NCBI RefSeq assembly: GCF_001443605.1
Contig: NZ_CP013118.1
Span: 1,871,501-1,935,500 of the forward strand
DNA length: 64,000 nucleotides
Source of the DNA: Salinivirga cyanobacteriivorans
GTDB taxonomy: Bacteria; Bacteroidota; Bacteroidia; Bacteroidales; Salinivirgaceae
Reading direction: 5' to 3'
Part shown: one piece after another, positions 1-8,123 of the stretch
Numbering within the stretch: position 1 is the stretch's first letter
Layout: each line of letters opens with the position of its first letter
The notes under the pieces: model-generated
Databases searched by the model: none
The model's input: only the letters and a program-made list of their open reading frames with translations
Told to the model about the DNA's origin: nothing
Translations under genes and position numbers: made by a program

Positions 1-1
1 G

Positions 2-64
2 GCGTCGGCCAAAGGTGCCGCCGAACAAATTGTACGGGTACTAACTTTTAAAAACCCGCAATAA
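2..64 (+). CDS. C-terminal end of an unidentified gene (partial)
   Basis: Reading frame 2 is open from the window edge and encodes about 20 residues ending in RVLTFKNPQ before TAA at 62-64. The composition (Ala/Lys/Glu-rich followed by a short hydrophobic strand) looks like a genuine protein C-terminus, and the next gene lies convergently on the other strand. Too little is present to name a family. The call rests only on frame openness and plausible residue use. Confidence 0.4.
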   Translation, partial: ASAKGAAEQIVRVLTFKNPQ

Positions 65-72
65 TAATTCGT

Positions 73-444
73 TCATGTGGTAAACTCCATCAACTCAACC
101 GGGGCACCGTTGATCTCGACCATAGCTACTCGCACGCCATCAGACGGCGGGTTGGGAGGTATAAGTATTTTGAAATTATGCCTTTTCAGCTCCAGGTCAA
201 GATCATCAACCTCAAAAGCTACATGCGTAGTATTCTGAATGAGGTCAGGTAAGGAACAGTCCGGCTCAAACCTCATCCACTCCACACCAACTGGACTTTC
301 GGGAAACCCTGAAACATAAAACTTCAAATGTGCGATGTAACGTTCACCTGGCATTTTACGGCTGGTGGGCACACCAATATGATGATAGCGCCACCCCCAC
401 TCCATCGTTGCCTGAGGTAATCCTGAATCTTTTCGCATCTTCAT
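73..444 (-). CDS. VOC (glyoxalase/bleomycin resistance) family protein
   Basis: A small protein of about 123 residues with the beta-alpha-beta-beta-beta pattern of vicinal-oxygen-chelate proteins. WRYHHIGVPT forms the first strand with its His, and later come THVAFEVDDLD and the closing strand PVELMEF with a Glu, the usual places for metal ligands. The enzymatic substrate cannot be inferred. The frame continues upstream to a TTG at 486, but the extra residues are hydrophobic and outside the fold, so the ATG at 444 is preferred; a further ATG lies just before the first strand. It faces the partial gene to its left and is divergent from the thioredoxin gene to its right. Family fairly sure, function unknown. 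Confidence 0.65.
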   Translation of the reverse strand: MKMRKDSGLPQATMEWGWRYHHIGVPTSRKMPGERYIAHLKFYVSGFPESPVGVEWMRFEPDCSLPDLIQNTTHVAFEVDDLDLELKRHNFKILIPPNPPSDGVRVAMVEINGAPVELMEFTT

Positions 445-633
445 CTGTTTATAATCCACAATAAAGATAATGAAAAGTATGGCCAATGGTCATTAAAAAT
501 AACTCATCGGCCAAAATTACAGAAAACACAAGATGGAAACCCGCTGTAAAAAAACATAAAAACAGAATATTTTATTATTTTTATCCTGGTAAGACCAGAT
601 TTTGATTTCAGAGATATCGAAAAAACAAATAAG

Positions 634-1170
634 ATGATAAAAAGACAATTACTTTTACTAAGCATTTTAAGCATTGTGCTTTGGCTCCCAACTAATGCAC
701 AGAGCGTAAAAGTCGGAGATACAGCCCCTGATATTGTCCAAACCAACCACAAGGGCGAAGTGGTAAAACTTTCTGATTTGCGTGGTAAAATGGTTCTTGT
801 AGATTTTTGGGCTTCGTGGTGCGTACCATGCCGAAGAGAAAACCCCAACCTTGTAGAGGCTTACAATGAATACAAAGATGCTGAGTTTATAAATGGTAAT
901 GGTTTTACCATATTCAGTGTATCACTTGATTCAAAAAAAGCCAGCTGGTTAAAAGCCATAAAAGACGACAACCTCGTATGGCCATATCATGTAAGTGATT
1001 TAAAAGGCTGGAGAAGCGAACCGGCCAAAAAATATGGAATCCGTGCGGTACCGGCAAACTACCTGATTGATGGAGACGGTAAAGTGGTGGCAGTATACCT
1101 GCGAGGAGATAAAATTGAAGAAGCGCTTGAAAAAAATGAAGATACCTGGCTAAATCAAATTTTCAGATAA
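634..1170 (+). CDS. TlpA-like periplasmic thioredoxin
   Basis: The 178-residue product starts with a signal peptide (residues 1 to about 22, ending TNAQ) followed by an AhpC/TSA-Redoxin type thioredoxin fold. The active site WCVPC is at residues 62-66, preceded by the strand MVLVDFWAS. The segment VPANYLID near residue 147 carries the cis-proline of the fold, although the preceding residue is Val-Pro rather than the commonest Thr-Pro. Such exported proteins usually reduce disulfides in the periplasm or in cytochrome c maturation; the partner here is unknown. It is transcribed towards the AsmA/DsbA-like group, with about 114 bases between them, so co-transcription is possible but not shown. 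Confidence 0.85.
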   Translation: MIKRQLLLLSILSIVLWLPTNAQSVKVGDTAPDIVQTNHKGEVVKLSDLRGKMVLVDFWASWCVPCRRENPNLVEAYNEYKDAEFINGNGFTIFSVSLDSKKASWLKAIKDDNLVWPYHVSDLKGWRSEPAKKYGIRAVPANYLIDGDGKVVAVYLRGDKIEEALEKNEDTWLNQIFR

Positions 1171-1284
1171 CACGTCAACCTGCAACTAATAAAATATGCA
1201 ATAAGCGTAAAATAAGGCTGGCTCAGACAAAATTTTCACAACGACTTTTAATAACCTATTGGTCTGACATTAAAATAACTCACA

Positions 1285-4200
1285 ATGAAAACCGGACGCA
1301 TACTCAAAAAATCAGGAAAAATCCTACTCATCACCTTACTATCTCTTATTGTATTTATTTTGATGGTAATTGGAATTGCATTGCATTCTGAAAACACAAT
1401 AACAAGATTAGCCCTTGAGGAAGTAACAGAAATGTTTGATGCTCCGGTTAAAGTCGATAATGTAGATTTGCATATCACGCGTAATTTTCCCTATGCCACA
1501 GTTGCATTCGAAGGACTTAAAGTGGGGCCATATCGCAAAAACCAGAAAGACACTTCAGACCTCATCAGCAACGATACACTTTTAAGTTTAGATAAACTCT
1601 ATGTAGCTGTAAAGTCAAGACCATTATTAAAAAATAAAATAGAGATCCAGAAAATAGAGATAGAAGGATTTGCATTCAACTATTTTGTCGACTCCTCAGG
1701 AGGAACCAATATTGATTTCCTGATGGAATCAGACACTACAGCAGTTGAAGAACCGGACACTGTGACCACAGAGCCTACTGAAAGCGTGCTTGATGTGCTG
1801 CTCAGCAACCTCACAATTCGGGATGTCACCATCAATTATAAAGATCACTCAATGGGGGCAGCAGCACTGCTTCATATTCCTGAAATGGATATTTCGGGAC
1901 GCGTACTCGATGAATATTACAAGGGGGCGTTAAGCGGGGAGGTGGTACTCACAAACAGCAAATATAACGGCACAAACCTCAACCTGATGAATCGTACCTC
2001 CCTGGCTTTTATGGTAGATTATGATGATGGTGCCGTGGAACTGGAATCACTCAACTTTTTAACCGATGGCGCAAAATTAACGGCCAGCGGTAACGCCATG
2101 ATTCGCGACTCCATTTACATGGATATGCAATTCAACCTGGAAGATGTAAACCTGAAAGAATTGAGCAAATACGCACCTCAGGAGTTGCTTGCAGAATACG
2201 GTTTAAAAGAGATCGAGGGCAAACTTAACCTGGCCAGCAATGTAAAAGGTTATTTATACGACACATTATTACTGCCTTCAGTAAATACAAACATCGCATT
2301 AGAGGGTGCCCGCATCATAACCACTGATTACCCGGCCATAGATGACATTACTTTTGAAGGAAAAATCCTGGTGCCAAACCCCAATGACATGCAAAGTATG
2401 ACGGCAGACTTTAAAACCTTCCGCCTGGCCACTCCACAAAGCCGTGTAAATGCATCGTTTCATGTGAAAAACTTCGATCAACCCAAATATCGTATCAACA
2501 CAGATGCAGCACTCACCCTTGATGAATTTGCCGCATTCCTGCCCAAAGGTACTGTGGAATATCTGAAAGGAAATATCGACTTCCGATTTTCCACACACGG
2601 CACACTGCCCAAAAATCTGGGGATGAACAGTGCTGATTATTTCCTTGCGCGCACAAAACTCGATGTTCAAATGCGCAATATTGCCACTGCAATGGATTCA
2701 GTACAGAAAATAGAAAATTTCTCTGCTAATTTCTCCTACAGCCCAAATAAAAGAATGGTACTTGACAAATTTACAATGGAAGCGCCCGGGTACAATGTAA
2801 AAATAGATAATGTGGCATTAATGGCCGACATACTTGGCCTGGTAAGCGACATGGATAACATGGGCGCCAATGTGGATTCACTTTACTTTAAAATGGGCAA
2901 CACCACACTCAATGCTAAAGCACATGTCAAAGGATTATCAAAACCAACCTTCAATTTAACCTCTGATTTGAGATTAGATTTGGATGAGTTAAAGCAACTT
3001 ATGCCAGATAGTTTGGTAGACAAAATGGGCGGACAGGTTGCATTTGCCTTAAAATCGCACGGCACGGTAGACCTTGACTCCATCGAAACTCAAATTATGC
3101 CAATCGTATTTGAGCAAAGCGAATTCGGACTCAACATAGCAAATTTCAACTTTGCCATGCCCGATGATACGTTAACCAGTATAGACAAGCTGAACCTTGA
3201 CTTTGCCATGGCAAATGACACCATGAGAATTGATAATGTGCATGCCCAAATGCACGGGCTTGACTTCTGGCTCGATTCCACCGAAATTTGGAACGTATAC
3301 AAAGCATTCCTGCTGGAACAAAAAGACAAAAAAATTATAGTCAACACCAACGCCAAACTCAGCAAATTTAACTATGCCATGGTATTACCATTCATGGAAG
3401 AAGATACAACTGCGGCGGACACAAGCGTCAATACAGAAATTGCTGAAAATAAGCCAAAACCCGAAGCACAACCTAACACTGAATCAAACAGGGAAGTAAC
3501 CAAAGAGACTGGAGCAAACACTGACACAACAAGTACAGAAGAAACTTATATTCCACCGTACATCGTGCGTGGAACATTTGCACTTAATAGTGTTAAATAC
3601 GAAAATATTTACCTTGAAAACCTTTCCACAAAATTCCGCGTTGACGACAGCCTTTATGTGGCCGACAAGCTCACATTCGATGCTTTTGGAGGAAAAATCA
3701 TTACATCGGCAGTTTACGACACACGCAAAGACTCCCCCGATGATACACTGATAACTGTCTACTTTAAAAATGAAATGGAGAACGTAGACATACATCAAAT
3801 GCTGAAAGATGCTGACAATTTTGATCAGGAAGATTTCACTTATGATAACATCAGAGGTTCACTTACAAGCTCATTAGACGGCCGCGTAATACTTACAGAC
3901 AGTTTCGACGTTATTTACGATAAAATCAATGTACTTGGAGATTTCACACTTGAGAACGGTGCTATATACAATTACAAGCCGCTAATGGAAGTTTCGGAGT
4001 ACCCGGTACCAGCATTAAGCGACCTCGATACGCTTATTTTCAGAACTTTAAACACAAATGTATTCATTTATAAAAACGACATTTTCTTCCCTAAAACTGA
4101 CATTATAAGTAACAAACTCGATATTTCGGCCTACGGAATGCAAAGTTTCAATGAAGATTATGAATACCACTTCCTGATGTTTTTCAGTGATGTGATTTTT

Positions 4201-4473
4201 GGAAAAAACAAAAAGACACTTGAAGACCAGGGGTTCGAAAGCACAGTGTTTGAAGGCAATGATGAAGCTAAAAGAAGAGGAACTCCAATTATTGCAAAAG
4301 ATTTAGATGGAGAAACCAAATACGGACCCGACAGCAAAGCTGCACGCCGTATGATGCAAACCAGAATAAGACTTAAAGAAAGAGGACTAAACCTGATTTT
4401 CCACCCACGACTTGTGAACTTCAGTACCGACCTCGACCGAAAAGAAGGCAGAGCACAAAAAGAAGAAAACTAA
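1285..4473 (+). CDS. AsmA-like family inner-membrane/periplasmic protein
   Basis: A 1062-residue protein with one N-terminal membrane segment (about residues 12-33) and a long periplasmic part rich in short beta strands. The opening region (NTITRLALEEV, then APVKVDNVDLHITRNFPYAT) is typical of AsmA proteins, where domains are predicted to form an elongated lipid-transfer groove, and the C-terminal third resembles the AsmA-2 region. A low-complexity Thr/Glu-rich linker lies around residues 708-755. Proteins of this family are linked to outer-membrane phospholipid transport and assembly. The next gene (DsbA-like) begins 7 bases after the stop, so the two are very probably one transcript. Exact role unproven. 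Confidence 0.8.
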   Translation: MKTGRILKKSGKILLITLLSLIVFILMVIGIALHSENTITRLALEEVTEMFDAPVKVDNVDLHITRNFPYATVAFEGLKVGPYRKNQKDTSDLISNDTLLSLDKLYVAVKSRPLLKNKIEIQKIEIEGFAFNYFVDSSGGTNIDFLMESDTTAVEEPDTVTTEPTESVLDVLLSNLTIRDVTINYKDHSMGAAALLHIPEMDISGRVLDEYYKGALSGEVVLTNSKYNGTNLNLMNRTSLAFMVDYDDGAVELESLNFLTDGAKLTASGNAMIRDSIYMDMQFNLEDVNLKELSKYAPQELLAEYGLKEIEGKLNLASNVKGYLYDTLLLPSVNTNIALEGARIITTDYPAIDDITFEGKILVPNPNDMQSMTADFKTFRLATPQSRVNASFHVKNFDQPKYRINTDAALTLDEFAAFLPKGTVEYLKGNIDFRFSTHGTLPKNLGMNSADYFLARTKLDVQMRNIATAMDSVQKIENFSANFSYSPNKRMVLDKFTMEAPGYNVKIDNVALMADILGLVSDMDNMGANVDSLYFKMGNTTLNAKAHVKGLSKPTFNLTSDLRLDLDELKQLMPDSLVDKMGGQVAFALKSHGTVDLDSIETQIMPIVFEQSEFGLNIANFNFAMPDDTLTSIDKLNLDFAMANDTMRIDNVHAQMHGLDFWLDSTEIWNVYKAFLLEQKDKKIIVNTNAKLSKFNYAMVLPFMEEDTTAADTSVNTEIAENKPKPEAQPNTESNREVTKETGANTDTTSTEETYIPPYIVRGTFALNSVKYENIYLENLSTKFRVDDSLYVADKLTFDAFGGKIITSAVYDTRKDSPDDTLITVYFKNEMENVDIHQMLKDADNFDQEDFTYDNIRGSLTSSLDGRVILTDSFDVIYDKINVLGDFTLENGAIYNYKPLMEVSEYPVPALSDLDTLIFRTLNTNVFIYKNDIFFPKTDIISNKLDISAYGMQSFNEDYEYHFLMFFSDVIFGKNKKTLEDQGFESTVFEGNDEAKRRGTPIIAKDLDGETKYGPDSKAARRMMQTRIRLKERGLNLIFHPRLVNFSTDLDRKEGRAQKEEN

Positions 4474-4480
4474 GCAACCA

Positions 4481-5125
4481 ATGCGACTGAGTAAAAGTCA
4501 TATCATAGCCTATACAATTTCATTGGTAATAATAGTTTTATTGGCAATAAAACTATGGCAACACTACAGCCCAAACCATTTAGAAAAGGTCAGGGCAAAA
4601 ATTAGTGTAGCTAAACAGCAACCTTTGGATATAGTTTTTGGTAACGAGAGTGCAGGTTTATCCGTATACATGTACGCAAGCTATAATTGTAGTTATTGCA
4701 GAAAATTTTTCACAGAAGTATTGCCAGAACTGGAACCTTTTATCGAACAAAACCAAATTAAAATAATCATGCGCCTCACATCAAAGTCGAGAGACGACAG
4801 ATTAAAAAGGGCACTTAAAGCAGCTGTTTGCGTAAACCACTATGGAAATTTTGAGCATTTGCACAAACTGCTTTTACATGACCCTAAAGTGGCATATACC
4901 CTAGACTTTCAAAATATGATTGATGGGTTTAGCATGAAAGACCCCTTTGTTGGCGAATGTATAGATGGTGAAATTGCAGCTCAACATCTTGAGAAAAATC
5001 TGAAAGAGTTCAACCAACTGGAATTAAAAGGAACACCCAGTTTTGTAATAAACGACATAGTTTACCAGGGGTATCGTGAACCCGAATTATTTAAAAAAAT
5101 AATAAAAAAACATCTATCAAAATAA
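4481..5125 (+). CDS. DsbA/DsbG-like thiol-disulfide oxidoreductase, membrane anchored
   Basis: The 214-residue protein has a single N-terminal hydrophobic segment (residues about 8-25), then a thioredoxin-like fold with an inserted helical domain. The active site CSYC is at residues 70-73 and the cis-Pro loop reads KGTPSFVIND near residue 186, both characteristic of the DsbA/DSBA-like thioredoxin_4 group. Two further cysteines (VCVNH and GECIDG) sit in the helical insert. It probably oxidises or isomerises cysteines of exported proteins. It lies 7 bases behind the AsmA-like gene and 22 bases before a small cysteine-rich lipoprotein, which makes that protein an obvious candidate substrate (inference). 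Confidence 0.8.
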   Translation: MRLSKSHIIAYTISLVIIVLLAIKLWQHYSPNHLEKVRAKISVAKQQPLDIVFGNESAGLSVYMYASYNCSYCRKFFTEVLPELEPFIEQNQIKIIMRLTSKSRDDRLKRALKAAVCVNHYGNFEHLHKLLLHDPKVAYTLDFQNMIDGFSMKDPFVGECIDGEIAAQHLEKNLKEFNQLELKGTPSFVINDIVYQGYREPELFKKIIKKHLSK

Positions 5126-5147
5126 AGTATAATTTAAAATCAAGACT

Positions 5148-5543
5148 ATGAAGAAGAAGATTTATTTACTTCCATTATCGCTACTTGCAATTTTCCTGGC
5201 TTTTAACTACAGCTGCGAAACAGAAGATGAAAATGATGAACTTTGCGAGGCATTTGACGGACTTCCGGAATACTGTGAAATTCCAACCATATGCTGCCCG
5301 ACTGATGGTGGAGACTGTTATTACGTAAACCCAGACGGCGAAAACTATTATTGTGATTCTGACCTGGCAACTGATACCGACCCTGACGGATGTGCACAAG
5401 CAGAAAATGCATACATCGATGATCACTGCGAAACAACAGCTATTACAAAATCAATCAGAGCTGAAATGCACAAAGACTTGAGTCAGTTTACACGTAAATT
5501 GATGCAAAAAGCCAGAGAACAATCTGTTTGCTATACAGAATAA
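5148..5543 (+). CDS. Small cysteine-rich lipoprotein, unknown function
   Basis: The 131-residue product has a lipoprotein-type signal sequence ending NYS-C23. The residues after the acylated Cys are acidic (CETEDENDE), as in the surface-export signal of Bacteroidota lipoproteins. Nine additional cysteines follow (33, 43, 49, 50, 57, 69, 82, 94, 128), including an adjacent pair, so several disulfides are likely. The C-terminal 35 residues are helical and basic. No family is recognised. Position directly behind a DsbA-like gene and before a strong terminator makes it the last gene of the AsmA-DsbA operon. Confidence 0.7.
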   Translation: MKKKIYLLPLSLLAIFLAFNYSCETEDENDELCEAFDGLPEYCEIPTICCPTDGGDCYYVNPDGENYYCDSDLATDTDPDGCAQAENAYIDDHCETTAITKSIRAEMHKDLSQFTRKLMQKAREQSVCYTE

Positions 5544-5569
5544 AGTTTAAAACAAAATATCGGGTTTTG

Positions 5570-5597
5570 GGTCTCGCTTAAAACGAGACCTTTTTTT
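5570..5597 (+). terminator. Rho-independent terminator
   Basis: Perfect 7-bp stem GGTCTCG/CGAGACC with a 7-base loop, followed by seven T residues. It closes the AsmA - DsbA-like - cysteine-rich lipoprotein operon and stands between convergent genes. Confidence 0.9.
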
Positions 5598-5603
5598 ATA
5601 TGT

Positions 5604-6485
5604 TTATTCCAACTGATTTTGCAACCAATCTTTTGGCATCCAGGACTGAATCATTTGCTTGTTGGCTCTGTACCATTCTTTTGCAACAAGATCTTCATCT
5701 TCAGCATTGGCAAACAAAAGCATTAATTCAGCAAGCTGTTTCTGATCGAAATACATATTTTTTAAAAAGGTTTTAAAACCCGGCTGTCCTTTTACAAACC
5801 CCTTTCTTGTGACAATATAAGAAGTCTCATGAGCATAAACATGCCTGGAATCGATAAGATATTTGAGGTCATACAGTGCCCATTTGTAATGAGGTTTCCA
5901 CCCTGTAACCACGATCCATTCACTACGGGTTATAGCCCTTTTCAAACTAGCCATCATTGCTGCATCGCTTGAAGTAATTTGCTTAAAATCCAAATCGTAC
6001 ACTTCTATCGCCTCCTCTGTATCTTTATATACTCCGGCACCACTTCCTATACCCACTATGCGATGATCAAAACGGTTAGCAAAATCATTAAGCTGTGAAA
6101 TAGAATCAATGGAAACGTATTGTGGAACTACCAGGCCTGTTGATGCATAATCAAAAGAAATACCCACAGTATCCAGCTGATCTTTATACTTTTCCCAGTA
6201 ATGCTTTGAAGTCTGAGGCAGCCAACATTCGAGCAGAATATCACCATCGCCACGGGCAAGTGATGTGTAAATAAGCCCCGGTTCCAACAACACTGCTTTT
6301 GCCGGTATGCCAACATCATTTAATGCCAGAGCAGTGACTTTGCTCATGGCCATGGTTTCGATCCAGTTTCCGTAATATAGGATAATAGGATCGCCTTTTG
6401 AATTTTTCACAGGTTGGCAGCCGCTCAAACTTAATATAATGAGCAACAAAACCACCATTCGATATTTTATAGCCCTGTTTTTCAA
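5604..6485 (-). CDS. Glycine betaine/quaternary amine-binding lipoprotein (OpuAC/ProX-like)
   Basis: The 293-residue product has a basic n-region, hydrophobic core and lipobox LSGC (Cys 23). The mature part follows the substrate-binding protein type of glycine betaine/proline betaine ABC importers: YYGNWIETMAMS, LLECWLPQTSKHYW and VTGWKPHYKWALYDLKYL supply the tryptophans expected for the aromatic cage. The start is TTG at 6485, overlapping the stop of the upstream deformylase gene by 4 bases (TTGA), which implies translational coupling. An internal ATG at 6458 would lose the charged n-region. No permease or ATPase gene is nearby, so this is an orphan binding protein; ligand unproven. Confidence 0.8.
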   Translation of the reverse strand: MKNRAIKYRMVVLLLIILSLSGCQPVKNSKGDPIILYYGNWIETMAMSKVTALALNDVGIPAKAVLLEPGLIYTSLARGDGDILLECWLPQTSKHYWEKYKDQLDTVGISFDYASTGLVVPQYVSIDSISQLNDFANRFDHRIVGIGSGAGVYKDTEEAIEVYDLDFKQITSSDAAMMASLKRAITRSEWIVVTGWKPHYKWALYDLKYLIDSRHVYAHETSYIVTRKGFVKGQPGFKTFLKNMYFDQKQLAELMLLFANAEDEDLVAKEWYRANKQMIQSWMPKDWLQNQLE

Positions 6486-7102
6486 TCCTTAGTGACTTTC
6501 ATCTCCTCTTGAAGATGATCTGTGTATAAAATACCATTCAAATGATCGATCTCATGCTGAAAGATCACAGCAGTAAAATCTTCCACCATCTCAACGTGTT
6601 TTTGACCGTCCATAGATTGATATTCCAATAAAATTGCGTAAGATCTTGAATTTAATGTATCCATACGGTCAGGTATGGAGAGGCAACCCTCACGGCACTC
6701 CTGGGTAAGTTTTGAATATTGTTTAATTTGAGGATTCAGGTAAAACTCAAACGGGAAGCCATCTTTATCGAACCGCTGCACCCATATCACCTGTTTTAAA
6801 ATGCCCACTTGCGGTGCAGAAATTCCTACACCCAGCGACATACTGTCGGTTACCGTTTTGTATAAGCGGTGCACAAGAGTTTGTAAAACCTCATTGGTAG
6901 AATCAGGTATTACCGGCTCACTCTTTTGCCTAAGCAGCAGTGAATCTTCGGTATTCGCAATTGACCAAACACGCATGGCTTGTGAAGTATCGCTGGCCAT
7001 AATTAGCTCTTGTTGTCCAGGTGTAAATTGATTAGGTTTATCACATGAGGAAAAACCAATAGCCCAAAGTACCATCAAGAAAATCAAAAAAGTTTTATAC
7101 AT
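6482..7102 (-). CDS. Peptide deformylase-like protein with lipoprotein signal
   Basis: All three deformylase motifs are present: GVGISAPQ (about residues 91-98), EGCLS (138-142; Cys 140 is a metal ligand) and HEIDH (183-187; both His bind metal, Glu 184 catalytic). Unlike cytosolic Def, the protein starts with an N-terminal hydrophobic segment ending GFSS-C20, a lipoprotein signal, plus about 40 extra residues before the catalytic domain. It should therefore be exported, where N-formyl peptides from nascent chains are not expected. A GTG precedes the ATG directly; the ATG at 7102 is chosen. Coupled to the betaine-binding lipoprotein downstream. The enzymatic class is clear, the physiological substrate is not. 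Confidence 0.85.
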   Translation of the reverse strand: MYKTFLIFLMVLWAIGFSSCDKPNQFTPGQQELIMASDTSQAMRVWSIANTEDSLLLRQKSEPVIPDSTNEVLQTLVHRLYKTVTDSMSLGVGISAPQVGILKQVIWVQRFDKDGFPFEFYLNPQIKQYSKLTQECREGCLSIPDRMDTLNSRSYAILLEYQSMDGQKHVEMVEDFTAVIFQHEIDHLNGILYTDHLQEEMKVTKD

Positions 7103-7344
7103 CACTGAAAATTCTGATACAAATTTTGATAAAGATAATGAGTATTCAAACCAAAAAATAATCTTTCTTTTGCCAGCCGAAGTTGTAATTCGGCTTAACC
7201 TACCATTTTTGTTTTAACATTCCGTTTTTAATATAGCCGTGAAAAAAAGTTCAGTCTACGTGATCAAAAAACATGGTAACGGTGTTTACTATATAATAGC
7301 CAAAATACTGATTATTGAATTACCAATGCAAAATAATTAACTGT

Positions 7345-7971
7345 ATGAAAATTTTAGAAAGTTTAAAATGGCGCTACGCCATCAAAAAATACGATAAGAG
7401 CAGAAAAATTGCATCCACCGACCTGGAAAAAATAAAAGAGGCAGTACGCTATTCGGCTTCCTCCTATGGGTTACAGCTCTACAAGATCCTTATCATTGAA
7501 GATGAAGAGGTGCGAGAAAAGTTGAGAGCGGCCTCTTTCGACCAGGAAAAAGTTACCGACGCATCACACCTGGTGGTTTTTTGCAATTACACAAACCCCA
7601 CACCCGATGACGTGGATAAATACGTAAAACTCACAGCCGAAACAAGGAATCAGGATATTGAAGCACTGGAAGGTTTCAGTAAATCTATGAAAAAGAACAT
7701 AGAGGCTAAAGGAGAGGAAGTTGACCACTGGACAGAGAATCAAGTTTACATCGCACTTGGCACCCTATTAGCAGCTGCCTCGGAACTTAAAATAGACTCC
7801 TCTCCGATGGAAGGCTTTAAACCACCAGAATACAATAAAATCCTCGGGCTGGAGGAAAGAGGGTTAAATGCAGCAGTGATTGCGGCTATTGGTTACAGAT
7901 CAGAGGAAGACACATACCATCATCAAGCCAAAGTTCGTAAACCCAGCGATGAGCTTTTTGAAACCATATAA
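7345..7971 (+). CDS. Nitroreductase family NAD(P)H-dependent oxidoreductase
   Basis: Product of 208 residues beginning MKILESLKWRYAIKKYD, the usual FMN-binding opening of NfsB/YdgI-like nitroreductases, followed by SASSYGLQLYKI and near the C-terminus SSPMEGFKPPEYNKIL and AAVIAAIGYRSEEDTY. These flavoenzymes reduce nitro compounds, quinones or related substrates in the cytoplasm. A TTG 30 bases upstream would add ten atypical residues, so ATG 7345 is the chosen start. Monocistronic: a terminator lies 20 bases behind it. Specific substrate unknown. Confidence 0.85.
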   Translation: MKILESLKWRYAIKKYDKSRKIASTDLEKIKEAVRYSASSYGLQLYKILIIEDEEVREKLRAASFDQEKVTDASHLVVFCNYTNPTPDDVDKYVKLTAETRNQDIEALEGFSKSMKKNIEAKGEEVDHWTENQVYIALGTLLAAASELKIDSSPMEGFKPPEYNKILGLEERGLNAAVIAAIGYRSEEDTYHHQAKVRKPSDELFETI

Positions 7972-7990
7972 ACAATAAACTCACAAAGAA

Positions 7991-8024
7991 AGCCCGATTA
8001 GGCAATGCCTGACCGGGCTTTTTT
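7991..8024 (+). terminator. Rho-independent terminator
   Basis: Stem AGCCCG/CGGGCT with an inner AGGC/GCCT stem and a run of six T residues, directly downstream of the nitroreductase gene. Confidence 0.85.
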
Positions 8025-8123
8025 GTACTACCATATTTTTAAACATTTGGCGGTTCCATCTTGTCATACTGAAGCAAACATAAAACACTAAATTTAAGCA
8101 AATTAAAGAGACAGTTAAATACT

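Noticed and set aside
7175-7195. Hairpin AGCCGAA/TTCGGCT between the deformylase and nitroreductase genes
   Set aside because: No T run follows on either strand and the genes diverge there, so it is not called as a terminator.
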